A stretch of 62,111 nt of DNA from Lachnospiraceae bacterium (GTDB lineage Bacteria; Bacillota; Clostridia; Lachnospirales; Lachnospiraceae), in NCBI GenBank assembly GCA_022799755.1, contig JAAWOU010000008.1:1-62111 (forward strand), given 5' to 3'. Positions 25,176 through 34,353 of the stretch are shown here, piece by piece (within the stretch, counting starts at the first letter, position 1; every line of letters starts with the position of its first letter). The notes beneath the pieces were generated by a model, which saw nothing but the letters and a program-made list of their open reading frames with translations, did not search any database and had not been told where the DNA came from. Made by a program: the position numbers and the translations under genes.

Positions 25176-26453
25176 TCAGAGGATGACGGGCGGCGTGGAG
25201 ATCTCATTGAGCACAGGCCGCCCCGCATCTTTCCGGGCTGTATTCCGGTAGAGCTCGCCGGCGAAGATGTCCAGCTGTAAAAGTCTCTCCGCCTCCGGGG
25301 ACAGCTCTTTTCGCGCATTCGCCGGGCTGGTTACCAGCGGGAGGTCCGAGCGCTGTCTGACCGCCCGCAAAAGCGGCGCCGCACTGCGCCGGAAGGCCAG
25401 GACGCGGGCGTAGGGGACGTAATCCTCGCGCTTTCCCAGCTCCAGGTCACTCTTTTCCACGCCCAGCAGAATGTGCAGCAGGCATCTGCTGATTCTGGTG
25501 TGGGTCATGTTCTTGGTCTTAAGCATATCACAGAAAGCCTCAAAACCCGTATAGTAACGCAGATGCTTTCCGATCCGGTCCGACAGACCGGAGGACACAT
25601 CCAGGTATCTTTCATAGCCGGATACTTTCTCGGCGATCAGCTTATAATATAGCACGGAAGAAAAATCATCCGGGCGCAGCGGCTTGTGTTCGGCCATGTA
25701 TTGGGCCAGAAGCCCGGCGGCTTCCGGGGGCATGTGAGAGGAGAGCCGGGGCAGACTTTTCCCCCGGTGGAGAGCCTGCCGCAGGGCCAGGGCGGAGCAG
25801 GCGCTTTCCGGGAGAGGGGAGTCCTTTGGCCGGATTTGCCTTTCGGGCAGACAGCTGTCATGGTAGCCGGCTCCCGCCCGGCAAAGCGTGACCGGGCGGA
25901 TAGGGCTGTTTCGCCTGTAAAGGGCGCGGATGTATTCGACGCCCAATATATTGTTGGGCGAAGAAAGGATGCCCTCGCAGTCCTCGGGCAGCGCGCAGAC
26001 TCCCGATGCCCCCAGAGCCCGTATCCTGGCGGAGGGGTATGAGAGGCCCTGCCGGAGGGATTCTTTCAGTGCGGCGCGGAATCGGGCGGGCTCATGGCAG
26101 AGAACCTCCGCGATCTGCCCCAGAACTTTCACATCCCCGCACTCGCTGCCAAAGCACAGATGGCTGACAACGCCAAGCCGGTCCAGCAGGGCCACGGCCC
26201 CTGCGGCGAAATATTCCGCGCTGGATGCGGCGTAGAGCGTGGGAAGCTCCAGCACCAGATCGGCTCCGCAGCGCAGGGCAGCCTCTGCCCGGACTCGCTT
26301 GTCCGCCAGCGCGGGAGCCCCTCTCTGGACGAAATTTCCGCTCATGACTACTACTGTATATTCGCATTCCGTGAGGCGGGCCGTTTCTCTGAGATGATAG
26401 AGATGGCCGTTGTGGAAGGGGTTGTATTCAGCGATGACGCCAGCTACGTTCAT
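25176..26453 (-). CDS. tmcAL: tRNA(Met) cytidine acetate ligase (TmcAL/YlbM)
   Basis: A 425-residue nucleotidyltransferase-fold protein that in Bacillus makes N4-acetylcytidine at the wobble base of elongator tRNA-Met using acetate and ATP. The N-terminus MNVAGVIAEYNPFHNGHLYH has the HxGH ATP-binding motif, and MSGNFVQRG and LVLELPT are family hallmarks. The start is placed at 26453 because AGGAGG lies just upstream and the family's N-terminus begins there. It is the only long minus-strand gene in this half of the window. Downstream acetate genes pta-ackA are divergent; any link is only suggestive. Confidence 0.93.
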   Translation of the reverse strand: MNVAGVIAEYNPFHNGHLYHLRETARLTECEYTVVVMSGNFVQRGAPALADKRVRAEAALRCGADLVLELPTLYAASSAEYFAAGAVALLDRLGVVSHLCFGSECGDVKVLGQIAEVLCHEPARFRAALKESLRQGLSYPSARIRALGASGVCALPEDCEGILSSPNNILGVEYIRALYRRNSPIRPVTLCRAGAGYHDSCLPERQIRPKDSPLPESACSALALRQALHRGKSLPRLSSHMPPEAAGLLAQYMAEHKPLRPDDFSSVLYYKLIAEKVSGYERYLDVSSGLSDRIGKHLRYYTGFEAFCDMLKTKNMTHTRISRCLLHILLGVEKSDLELGKREDYVPYARVLAFRRSAAPLLRAVRQRSDLPLVTSPANARKELSPEAERLLQLDIFAGELYRNTARKDAGRPVLNEISTPPVIL

Positions 26454-26484
26454 GAAAACCTCCTGTGACGGATTGTCAATATTT

Positions 26485-26513
26485 CGTATAAAAATGTAGG
26501 AAGACAATGTGAA
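26485..26513 (-). promoter_or_regulatory. Promoter of tmcAL
   Basis: On the minus strand, TTCACA (26508-26513) and TATACG (26485-26490) are separated by 17 bases, about 32 bases before the start codon. Confidence 0.5.
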
Positions 26514-26622
26514 AAAAATAACATGCCTGAAAGCGTTTACATCTGCATAACCATGGGGACTGACGGGTGACGTGAAAAACCGGCGTGTATCGGAAAATAT
26601 ACAATTAAGCGCATATTTATCC

Positions 26623-26651
26623 TTGTACATTGTTTCCTTTTTTAGTATAAT
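26623..26651 (+). promoter_or_regulatory. Promoter of pta-ackA
   Basis: TTGTAC (26623-26628) and TATAAT (26646-26651) with a 17-base spacer, giving a leader of about 110 bases. The rest of the 315-base divergent region between tmcAL and pta shows no further clear signal. Confidence 0.8.
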
Positions 26652-26768
26652 ATGGATAATACAGTTTGTTAAGTGGAAATATTATGAAGATTTACGGCTA
26701 AATGGAACGAACTGTGATGCAGAATGAATACTGGGATAGCGGAAAAGGCGCTGGAAAGGAGAAATGAT

Positions 26769-27770
26769 ATGTCATATATTGACAAAATCAAGGAGAGAGC
26801 CAAGCTGGACAGGAAAACCATTGTACTGCCGGAGTCCAAGGACAAGAGGACCCTGTTGGCAGCTGCAAAGATTGTGGAAGAGAACATTGCGGACATCATC
26901 ATGGTGGGAAATGAAGAGAAGATCATGGATGGCGCCGGCTGGCTGGAAGTGGACCTTTCCCGCGTCACGGTCATTGACCCCGCCCAGACCCCTAAGCTGG
27001 ACGATTATGTGAACCTGCTGTATGAGACCAGAAAATCCAAGGGCATGACCGAGGAGAAAGCGCGGGACATTCTGTTGAATGATTATCTGACTTTCGGAAT
27101 CGTGATGGTAAAGGCCGGGGACGCGGACGGCATGGTGGCGGGCGCCTGCCATTCCACCGCGGAGACCCTGCGGCCCGCCCTGCAGATCCTGAAGACCGCC
27201 CCGGGCGTAAAGCTGGTTTCCGCGTTTTTCGTGATGGATACCCAGTTCAAGGAACTGGGGGAAAACGGCGCTTTCCTGTTCGCGGACTGCGGTCTGAACC
27301 AGGATCCCACGGCGGAGGAGCTGGCAGCCATCGCGGAGACATCCTACAGAAGCTTTAAATCCCTCATCGGGCCCAAGCCGGTCATCGCCATGCTGAGCCA
27401 TTCCACCAAGGGCAGCGCCAGACATGAGATGGTGGACAAGGTGGTGGAGGCCACCAGGATTGCCAGGGAGCAGTATCCCCACCTGGTGCTGGACGGCGAA
27501 CTGCAGCTGGACGCGGCCCTTGTGCCCGGCGTGGCAAAGTCCAAGGCCCCGGGCAGCCCCGTGGGAGGAAGGGCGAACATATTGATCTTCCCCAATCTGG
27601 ACGCGGGAAATATCGGATACAAGCTGGTGCAGCGCCTGGGCGGCGCGGAGGCTTACGGCCCCATGCTGCAGGGCATCGCCAAGCCCGTGAACGATTTGTC
27701 CAGAGGGTGTTCCTGGCAGGATATCGTGGGCGTGGTAGCGCTTACGGCCGTGCAGGCGCAGCTTGCGTGA
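26769..27770 (+). CDS. pta: Phosphate acetyltransferase
   Basis: Pta, 333 residues, the short form without regulatory N-terminal domains. It converts acetyl-CoA and phosphate to acetyl phosphate for ATP production by fermentation. The start [12 protein letters not shown] follows AAAGGAGA by six bases; an upstream in-frame ATG at 26724 is less likely. Family motifs include [24 protein letters not shown] and [19 protein letters not shown]. Acetate kinase follows, giving the usual acetate pathway operon. Confidence 0.96.
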   Translation: MSYIDKIKERAKLDRKTIVLPESKDKRTLLAAAKIVEENIADIIMVGNEEKIMDGAGWLEVDLSRVTVIDPAQTPKLDDYVNLLYETRKSKGMTEEKARDILLNDYLTFGIVMVKAGDADGMVAGACHSTAETLRPALQILKTAPGVKLVSAFFVMDTQFKELGENGAFLFADCGLNQDPTAEELAAIAETSYRSFKSLIGPKPVIAMLSHSTKGSARHEMVDKVVEATRIAREQYPHLVLDGELQLDAALVPGVAKSKAPGSPVGGRANILIFPNLDAGNIGYKLVQRLGGAEAYGPMLQGIAKPVNDLSRGCSWQDIVGVVALTAVQAQLA

Positions 27771-27826
27771 GACCGGGGTCCGCACAGCCGGAACCGGTAA
27801 GCAGATAAGAAAGGAAGCATGATTTT

Positions 27827-29023
27827 ATGAAAGTTTTAGTCATCAACTGCGGAAGCTCATCCCTGAAATTCCAGCTCATCGACTCGGAGTCCGAGCGCTG
27901 TCTCGCAAAGGGACTCTGCGAGCGAATCGGCATTGAGGGAAGCATGATAACCTACGCCCCCGAAGACGGGGAAAAAGAGAAGACGGTCACGCCCATGCCC
28001 GACCATACCGAGGCCATACGCCTGGTGCTGGAGGCGCTGACGAATCCGGATACAGGGGTGGTGGGGAGCCTTGACGAGATCGGCGCGGTGGGACACCGTG
28101 TGGTGCACGGCGGCGAGAAATTCTCGGAGTCCGTCGTGATCAATGACGAAGTGCTGGCCGCGGTGGAGGAGTGCAACGATCTGGCGCCCCTGCACAATCC
28201 CGCGAACCTGATCGGCATCAATGCCTGCAGAAAGCTGATGCCCCGGACTCCCATGGTGGGGGTCTTCGACACCGCTTTCCACCAGACCATGCCGGAGGAA
28301 GCCTATATGTACGGCCTGCCGTATGAATATTATCAGAAATACAAGGTCAGGAGATACGGCTTCCACGGCACCAGTCATTCCTATGTGTCCAAAAGGGCGG
28401 CAGAGGTTCTGGGGAAGAACTGCGAGGAGTTAAAGATTATTGTTTGTCATCTGGGGAACGGCGCCAGCATCTCCGCCGTGAAGAACGGCAGATGCGTGGA
28501 TACCTCCATGGGCCTGACCCCGCTGGAGGGCCTGATGATGGGCACCCGCTCCGGGGATATCGACCCGGCTATCATTGAGTTTTTGGCCCATAAAGAGGAC
28601 AGGAACATCGGGGAGGTCATGGCGGTGCTGAATAAAAAGTCCGGCGTGCTGGGTCTTTCGGACAATCTTTCCTCGGATTTCCGGGATCTGGAGGACGGCT
28701 ATAACGCAGGGGACGCCAATGCGGTCCGCGCCATGAAAGCCTACTGCTACCGTGTGGCCAAGTACATCGGCTCCTATGTGGCTGCCATGAACGGCGTGGA
28801 TGTGATCTGCTTTACCGCCGGCATAGGCGAGAACGCACCGCTGGTGCGCACCTTTGTGTGCGGATATCTGGGGTATCTGGGCGTGGAGCTGGATCAGACG
28901 GCCAACGGAAAGAGGGGCGAGGATATCGCGATTACCACGCCGGAAAGCAGGACCACCGTGATGGTGATTCCCACCAACGAGGAGCTGGCCATCGCCAGGG
29001 AGACGGTGCGTCTGGTAAAATAG
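27827..29023 (+). CDS. ackA: Acetate kinase
   Basis: AckA, 398 residues, converting acetyl phosphate and ADP to acetate and ATP. Seen motifs: MKVLVINCGSSSLKFQL at the start, HRVVHGG with the substrate-binding Arg, FDTAFHQT with the catalytic Asp, FHGTSH, HLGNGASI and FTAGIGEN. Length is normal. It is 56 bases after pta, and a terminator closes the operon. Confidence 0.97.
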   Translation: MKVLVINCGSSSLKFQLIDSESERCLAKGLCERIGIEGSMITYAPEDGEKEKTVTPMPDHTEAIRLVLEALTNPDTGVVGSLDEIGAVGHRVVHGGEKFSESVVINDEVLAAVEECNDLAPLHNPANLIGINACRKLMPRTPMVGVFDTAFHQTMPEEAYMYGLPYEYYQKYKVRRYGFHGTSHSYVSKRAAEVLGKNCEELKIIVCHLGNGASISAVKNGRCVDTSMGLTPLEGLMMGTRSGDIDPAIIEFLAHKEDRNIGEVMAVLNKKSGVLGLSDNLSSDFRDLEDGYNAGDANAVRAMKAYCYRVAKYIGSYVAAMNGVDVICFTAGIGENAPLVRTFVCGYLGYLGVELDQTANGKRGEDIAITTPESRTTVMVIPTNEELAIARETVRLVK

Positions 29024-29044
29024 CTGCCGAGAATCCGAGGACAA

Positions 29045-29074
29045 GGGGCTGACAGTGATGTCGGCCTCTTTTTT
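29045..29074 (+). terminator. Terminator after ackA
   Basis: GGGGCTGAC pairs with GTCGGCCTC (two G-U pairs) around a six-base loop, followed by six T. Confidence 0.85.
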
Positions 29075-29145
29075 CGCGGGAAGAATTCCGGAATATTTCT
29101 TTTGTCAGTATGCAACTATGATACAGAAATGTGGAAAATCTGTAA

Positions 29146-29160
29146 CATAACCGGGTTATG
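29146..29160. repeat. 15-base palindrome before the C39-type peptidase gene
   Basis: CATAACC and GGTTATG flank a single G. It is in the region expected to hold this gene's promoter, about 70-80 bases upstream, so it may be a regulator site. A possible -10 box TATGAT is at 29117-29122 but without a good -35. Confidence 0.35.
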
Positions 29161-29228
29161 CTGATACACAGATAAAGGGAACGGCAAAGAAAGCCTTGAG
29201 GAAAAGCCGCGGCAGATGGAGGAAGAGC

Positions 29229-30311
29229 GTGAGAGACAGCAGGGAATACAGTGGAAGAGAGTCGGCCTATGAGAGAAATGCAAATGCGTATTACAGAGAG
29301 AACAGACCCCGCAGAATGCGGGAGCGGGAGACGGGAAAAAGGCGCAGGACCATCGGATTCGTGATCGTCTGCCTGCTGTTGGTCATGAATATATTGCTGC
29401 TTTTGGAAATCAGAGTCAAAGTCAGTGGAATGGACCGGGAGCTGGACCGGGTGACGAGCCGGGTCAGCGCGGGCGGGCAGAAAGAGGACACCTCTCTGCC
29501 GGAAACCGGTACCAAGGAGGATGTGCCGAACCGGACCTATGCCTCTGCAGGCACGGATGCCAGGGACACGGTGGATTATGTGAGCCTGTGCGGCCTTGAC
29601 GAAGTGGACATGCCGGTGGACAGAAGTCCCGAGGAGGTGCTGACATACCTGGAGAAGCTGTCCCGAAAAAACGATCAGGTCGCGCAGATATGGGAGGATC
29701 ATTATCTCTACCCTGACAGTATGCTCAAAGCTCTGGCAAACAACCCGGAGATGGCGGATTTTGTCAGGAATTCCTTAAGCGGATCGGGAAGCGGGAAAGC
29801 GGAAATTTCGGCTTTGGAGAAAGGGCAGGATTATCCCCTCTTCCTGCAGTGGGATCCGAGATGGGGATATGAGAATTACGGGGACGACAATATCGGTCTG
29901 TCCGGATGCGGGCCTACCTGCGTATCCATGGCTATGTACTATCTGCTGCGGGACGATGAGATCACGCCGAAGACAGTGGCGGAGTACGGCATGGCCAACG
30001 GTCATTACGTGCCGGGCACAGGGACGGCGTGGGCGCTTCTGGAGGAATATCCCCTGATACACGGAATAAACGTAGAACAGCCCTCCGTCTCGGAACAGAC
30101 CATGAAAGACGCGCTGGACAGGGGCAGCGTCATCATCTGCTCCATGGGGCCCGGAGACTTCACGGCCGGCGGGCATTTCGTGGTGATCTACGGCTATGAT
30201 TCCAAGGGCTTTCTGATAAACGATTCCAACTGCGTGGCCCGCAGCAGGCAGAGATGGGACTTCGCCCGGCTGGAGTGGCAGATCAAACATATGTGGGTCT
30301 ATGGGATTTGA
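29229..30311 (+). CDS. Membrane-anchored C39-like peptidase domain protein
   Basis: About 360 residues. An Arg-rich cytoplasmic start, one membrane helix (about 42-62) and a linker lead to an outside papain-like domain of the C39_2 type. The domain has catalytic Cys in SGCGPTCVSMA, His in GGHFVVIYGYD and a following Asn/Asp in LINDSN. Such proteins are predicted extracellular cysteine peptidases, or inactive relatives in the wall. GGAGGAAG sits six bases before GTG 29229; a TTG at 29196 gives 371 residues and is the alternative. The target is unknown. Confidence 0.8.
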   Translation: MRDSREYSGRESAYERNANAYYRENRPRRMRERETGKRRRTIGFVIVCLLLVMNILLLLEIRVKVSGMDRELDRVTSRVSAGGQKEDTSLPETGTKEDVPNRTYASAGTDARDTVDYVSLCGLDEVDMPVDRSPEEVLTYLEKLSRKNDQVAQIWEDHYLYPDSMLKALANNPEMADFVRNSLSGSGSGKAEISALEKGQDYPLFLQWDPRWGYENYGDDNIGLSGCGPTCVSMAMYYLLRDDEITPKTVAEYGMANGHYVPGTGTAWALLEEYPLIHGINVEQPSVSEQTMKDALDRGSVIICSMGPGDFTAGGHFVVIYGYDSKGFLINDSNCVARSRQRWDFARLEWQIKHMWVYGI

Positions 30312-30320
30312 ATTTTATGG

Positions 30321-30349
30321 TTGCAGTTTTGCCGCAAAGGTACTAAAAT
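30321..30349 (+). promoter_or_regulatory. Promoter of gltX
   Basis: TTGCAG (30321-30326) and TAAAAT (30344-30349) with a 17-base spacer, 36 bases before the start codon. Confidence 0.75.
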
Positions 30350-30384
30350 AGGTACAAGATCAACTTAAGAAAGAGGAAGCAGCC

Positions 30385-31836
30385 ATGAAGATCAGAACAA
30401 GATACGCGCCCAGCCCTACGGGGAAGATGCATGTGGGCAATCTGCGGTCGGCTCTGTACGAGTTTTTGATTGCAAAGCATGCGGGAGGAGTATTCATGCT
30501 CCGCATTGAGGACACCGACCAGGAGCGCTTCGTGGAGGGAGCCACGGAGATCATTTACAGCACACTGAAGCAGGTGGGACTGGAGCACGACGAGGGGCCG
30601 GATAAGGACGGCGGCTTTGGACCCTATGTGCAGAGCGAGAGGATGAAGACAGGGATCTATACAAAATACGCAAAGGAGCTCATTGACAGGGGAGAGGCCT
30701 ACTACTGCTTTTGCGACAAGGCCAGACTGGATTCCCTGAGGACCGAGGTGGTGGAGGGAAAGGAAATCACCGTTTATGACAAGCACTGTCTGTCTCTGTC
30801 CAAAGAGGAGGTGGAGGCGAATCTGGCAGCGGGCATGCCCTATGTCATCCGCCAGAACAATCCCTCCCAGGGTACCACCACTTTCCATGACGAGCTCTAC
30901 GGGGACATTACGGTGGAGAACGCGGAGCTTGACGACATGATTCTGATAAAGTCTGACGGCTACCCCACCTATAATTTCGCAAATGTGGTAGACGACCATA
31001 CCATGGGCATCACCCATGTGGTGAGAGGGAATGAGTACCTGTCCTCCTCGCCCAAATACACCCGCCTGTACGAGGCCTTTGGCTGGGAATCCCCCAAGTA
31101 TGTGCATCTGCCGTTGGTCACGGACGAGAATCATAAAAAGCTGGCCAAGCGCAGCGGCCATTCCTCCTTTGAGGATCTCATCGGGCAGGGCTTTCTGCCG
31201 GAGGCGGTGGTGAACTATATCGCTCTGCTGGGGTGGAGCCCGGAGGACAACAGGGAAATTTTCAGCTTGGAGGAGCTGATACGGGAGTTTGATTACCACA
31301 GAATCAGCAAATCTCCCGCAGTGTTCGATATGGTAAAGCTGCGCTGGATGAACGGCGAGTACATCAAGGCCATGGAATTCGACGCCTTTTACCGGATGGC
31401 TGAGCCTTATCTGAAGAAAGCTTTGACAAAGGAGCTGGATCTTAAGAAAATCGCGGCAATGGTGAAGACGCGTATCGAGGTGTTCCCGGATATCGAGGGG
31501 ATGGTGGACTTCTTCCAGGAGCTGCCCGACTATGACATCGCCATGTACACCCATAAGAAAATGAAGACGAATGCACAGTCCTCCCTCCAGGTGCTGACGG
31601 ATCTGCTGCCCAGGCTGGAGGCCCAGGAGGACTACAGCAACGACGGGCTGTACCGGACCCTCTCGGAGTATGTGGAGGAAAAAGGGGTGAAGAACGGCTA
31701 TGTAATGTGGCCTGTTCGTACCGCCGTGTCCGGCCGCCAGACCACACCCGCAGGCGCCACGGAAATCATGGAGGTGCTGGGAAGAGAGGAGTCCCTGAAG
31801 CGGATCCGCAGGGGAATTCAGCTTCTGCAGGCCTAA
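30385..31836 (+). CDS. gltX: Glutamate-tRNA ligase
   Basis: Class I glutamyl-tRNA synthetase of 483 residues. The HIGH motif appears as HVGN in APSPTGKMHVGNLRSALY, and the KMSKS loop as KLAKRSG. Two Cys at the CP1 site where some GltX enzymes bind zinc are not clearly conserved (CFCDKARLD only). The C-terminal helical domain recognises the anticodon. AGAGGAAG precedes the ATG. In this lineage GltX often charges both tRNA-Glu and tRNA-Gln, but that cannot be read here. Confidence 0.95.
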   Translation: MKIRTRYAPSPTGKMHVGNLRSALYEFLIAKHAGGVFMLRIEDTDQERFVEGATEIIYSTLKQVGLEHDEGPDKDGGFGPYVQSERMKTGIYTKYAKELIDRGEAYYCFCDKARLDSLRTEVVEGKEITVYDKHCLSLSKEEVEANLAAGMPYVIRQNNPSQGTTTFHDELYGDITVENAELDDMILIKSDGYPTYNFANVVDDHTMGITHVVRGNEYLSSSPKYTRLYEAFGWESPKYVHLPLVTDENHKKLAKRSGHSSFEDLIGQGFLPEAVVNYIALLGWSPEDNREIFSLEELIREFDYHRISKSPAVFDMVKLRWMNGEYIKAMEFDAFYRMAEPYLKKALTKELDLKKIAAMVKTRIEVFPDIEGMVDFFQELPDYDIAMYTHKKMKTNAQSSLQVLTDLLPRLEAQEDYSNDGLYRTLSEYVEEKGVKNGYVMWPVRTAVSGRQTTPAGATEIMEVLGREESLKRIRRGIQLLQA

Positions 31837-31847
31837 TGCCGTCTTTC

Positions 31848-31882
31848 GCCGGAGGTCTTCCCCTAGGGAAAGGGCCTCCGGC
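31848..31882 (+). terminator. Hairpin after gltX (possible terminator without T run)
   Basis: GCCGGAGG (31848-31855) and CCTCCGGC (31875-31882) make a perfect eight-base GC stem. No T run follows, so termination would be weak and the helicase gene may be partly cotranscribed. Confidence 0.45.
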
Positions 31883-31950
31883 ATTGCGGCGTACCCGGAA
31901 CCGGGTGAAGACACGGACAGAGTCCAAACGATGCAAAAAAGGAGACAAAC

Positions 31951-33966
31951 ATGGATCTGACAAACGCAAATCAAGCACAGAAAAACGCCATCATGCACTT
32001 AAGAGGCCCATGCCTAGTACTTGCGGGGCCGGGAAGCGGAAAGACCTACACCATCACGAACCGCATTCTGTACCTGCTGGAACAGGGCGTTGTGCCGGAG
32101 CGGATTCTGGTCATCACTTTCATGAAAGAGGCTGCGCTTTCCATGCAGAACCGCTTTCAGGAGATGGCAAAGGCTGCCGGAGGTCCCTCTTTTTACCCGG
32201 TCAACTTCGGGACATTCCATTCTATCTTTTATCATATTTTGAGAGAATCCAAAGCCCTCAAATCAAACGAACTGCTGAAACATTCGGAAAAGAAAAATCT
32301 GATCATTCCCATACTGAAGACATACATAAGAAGCAGAGAGCATCCGCCGGGTGCGGCACAGGACACAAAAATCTCGGGGGACGACGCGGCCCAGGTTCTG
32401 GCAGCGATCGGATATTACAAGAATACCATGCAGATGTCCGCTGCCGCAGCCAAGGCGCCGGCCGAATGGCGGCAGGATTTTGAGGCCGTCTGCAGGGAGT
32501 ACGGGCAGGCGGTGAATCGCACGGGCCGTCTGGACTTTGACGACATGCTCTACAACTGTAAACAGCTGCTCCAGGAGGACCGGGAGGTGAGGGACTACTG
32601 GCAGAGCCGCTTCCGGTATATTCTTATTGATGAGTTCCAGGACATCAATCCCGTGCAGTACGAGGCTGTAAAGCTTCTGGCGGCAGACCCCTACAATATC
32701 TTTGCCGTGGGGGACGACGACCAGGCCATCTACGGCTTTCGGGGCTCCCAGCCGGAATGCCTCAAGCGCTTTCAGGCGGAATTCGGGGCCAGGCAGCTAT
32801 TGCTGGATATCAATTACAGGAGCAGGCAGGAGATTGTGGAGGCCTCGCTGACGGTCATCGAGGAGAACAGGGACAGATTTCTAAAGAGCCTCAGGGCGGC
32901 GGACGCGGCCGGCAATGCGGACGCCGGAGCGCCGGTGTGCGTCCGGGCTTTCCCGGACAGGGAGAGACAGTACGGCCATCTGCTCCGGGGCATTGCCGGG
33001 GGTCTGGAGACAGGGGACAGCTGTGCGGTGCTTTTTCGGACCAATTCCTATATGCAGGGCTTTGCGGCCAGGCTGAAAGCAGCGGGCATTCCCTATGTAA
33101 TGAAAGAGAGCGCTGTGAGCATATACGAACATTTTATCGTAAAGGACATTGTGGCTTATCTGTGGCTGGCCACGGATAAGGGAATGCGAGAGCACATGCT
33201 TCAAGTCATGAACAAGCCCTCCCGCTACATAAGCCGGGAGGCGGTGGCACCGGGAGCGGTGGATTTCGGCCGGATGCGGGAATATTACAGCAGGGCGGAC
33301 CTGCAGGAGAGACAGGGACTGGAGGCAAAGGACAGACTCTCCTGCCTGGAGAGACAGCTTTTGAGCATAAGGGGCCGGAACTTACGGCTGTCCGTGAGCT
33401 ATATTCTCAAAGGCATGGGATACGAACAGTATTTAAGGGAGCTCTCCCGGACGGAACCGGAGAAATGGGAGGAGTGGCAGGAGCTGCTGGAGTGGCTTAA
33501 GGAGGACGCGGCCGCCTACGGGAGTGTGGAGGAATGGACTTCTTTTCAGGAGGAATATGCCAGGACGCTGGAACGGGAGAAAGAGGCGGGGAAGAAACGC
33601 AGAGGCCCCGGAGAGAAGAAAGAGGACGGGAAGAGGGCGGTTCATCTTTTGACCGTCCACGGAGCCAAAGGGCTTGAATACGACAGGGTATGGATTCCGG
33701 ACTGCAATGAGAAAATCTTTCCCCACGGAACCATGCCGGAGGAGAGCGCGGTGGAAGAGGAGCGCAGAATCTTCTATGTGGCCATGACCAGGGCAAAAAA
33801 GAACCTGGAGCTTTCCTACCTCACCGGTACTAAGGAACGCCCCAGGCAGCCGTCCAGATTCTTAAATCCCCTCTATTCCTCCGTCAGCTCGTCAAACTCG
33901 CAGCCGTCGAGATACTCGTCAAAGGCTTCCGCCACTTTCTCGTACTCATCGTCGTCTTCGATATAG
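31951..33966 (+). CDS. UvrD/Rep-type superfamily 1 DNA helicase
   Basis: A 671-residue ATP-dependent 3'-5' helicase. Motif I is GPGSGKT, motif II DEFQDINP, motif III GDDDQAIYGFRGS, motif IV near DINYRSRQEIV, motif V TVHGAKGLEYD and motif VI VAMTRAKKNL. It is shorter than PcrA/UvrD. AAGGAGA precedes ATG 31951. The last 30 or so residues are Ser-rich and are encoded by sequence that is antisense to the convergent DUF1292 gene; the natural family end appears to be near PSRFLNPL. The protein seems to have lost its original stop codon and run on. Confidence 0.9.
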   Translation: MDLTNANQAQKNAIMHLRGPCLVLAGPGSGKTYTITNRILYLLEQGVVPERILVITFMKEAALSMQNRFQEMAKAAGGPSFYPVNFGTFHSIFYHILRESKALKSNELLKHSEKKNLIIPILKTYIRSREHPPGAAQDTKISGDDAAQVLAAIGYYKNTMQMSAAAAKAPAEWRQDFEAVCREYGQAVNRTGRLDFDDMLYNCKQLLQEDREVRDYWQSRFRYILIDEFQDINPVQYEAVKLLAADPYNIFAVGDDDQAIYGFRGSQPECLKRFQAEFGARQLLLDINYRSRQEIVEASLTVIEENRDRFLKSLRAADAAGNADAGAPVCVRAFPDRERQYGHLLRGIAGGLETGDSCAVLFRTNSYMQGFAARLKAAGIPYVMKESAVSIYEHFIVKDIVAYLWLATDKGMREHMLQVMNKPSRYISREAVAPGAVDFGRMREYYSRADLQERQGLEAKDRLSCLERQLLSIRGRNLRLSVSYILKGMGYEQYLRELSRTEPEKWEEWQELLEWLKEDAAAYGSVEEWTSFQEEYARTLEREKEAGKKRRGPGEKKEDGKRAVHLLTVHGAKGLEYDRVWIPDCNEKIFPHGTMPEESAVEEERRIFYVAMTRAKKNLELSYLTGTKERPRQPSRFLNPLYSSVSSSNSQPSRYSSKASATFSYSSSSSI

Positions 33967-34190
33967 TCAAGAACGGGCTCCTCGTCAGGGTCGTCAGGAT
34001 TCTCGCTGTAGCGGTAGAACCACACTTCGCCGTCCTCGTTTTCGCCGTTCTCGTCTATGGGGAGCAGTACGATATAATCCTTGCTCTCCACTGTGAGAAT
34101 GGTGATCACGGCACAATTTACTACGGAGCCATCGTCCAGTTCCAGTTCGACGGTCATTTCTTCATCTTCATAGTCATTTTTCTTTCCCAT
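33873..34190 (-). CDS. DUF1292 protein
   Basis: A very acidic 105-residue protein with the DUF1292 core: a beta-rich EMTVELELDDGSVVNCAVI start, YIVLLPIDENGENEDGEVWFYRY in the middle and an acidic helical tail. In many Firmicutes this family (YrzB-like) is encoded beside yrrK/yqgF; function is unknown. Here it stands alone. The start at 34190 follows AGGAGG. Its last 94 bases overlap the 3' end of the convergent helicase gene. Confidence 0.88.
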   Translation of the reverse strand: MGKKNDYEDEEMTVELELDDGSVVNCAVITILTVESKDYIVLLPIDENGENEDGEVWFYRYSENPDDPDEEPVLDYIEDDDEYEKVAEAFDEYLDGCEFDELTEE

Positions 34191-34221
34191 GGGAAAACCT
34201 CCTCTATGCTTGGTAAGGCCT

Positions 34222-34250
34222 ATTATACCTAACTTGGCGTCATAACGCAA
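34222..34250 (-). promoter_or_regulatory. Promoter of the DUF1292 gene
   Basis: On the minus strand, TTGCGT (34245-34250) and TATAAT (34222-34227) with a 17-base spacer, about 32 bases before the start codon. Confidence 0.75.
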
Positions 34251-34306
34251 GCACAATAAGAATATGTACGGAATTACATTTCCCTCTTTCTATTGTTCTG
34301 ATAGTG

Positions 34307-34315
34307 TGCTATACT
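34307..34315 (+). promoter_or_regulatory. Extended -10 promoter of the isoamylase-like gene
   Basis: TGCTATACT (34307-34315) is an extended -10 box. The -35 position TTTCTA (34287-34292) is weak at a 17-base spacing. It faces away from the DUF1292 promoter. Confidence 0.6.
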
Positions 34316-34353
34316 TAACCTACTTATTTTATATGGAATATGGAGGGGAAACG

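Noticed and set aside
30343..31998. Long minus-strand frame opposite gltX (about 550 codons)
   Set aside because: It is antisense to a highly conserved gene, has no family resemblance, and arises from GC-rich codon usage. The same holds for the long antisense frames opposite ilvB (50628-52310) and hisHF (9378-10913).
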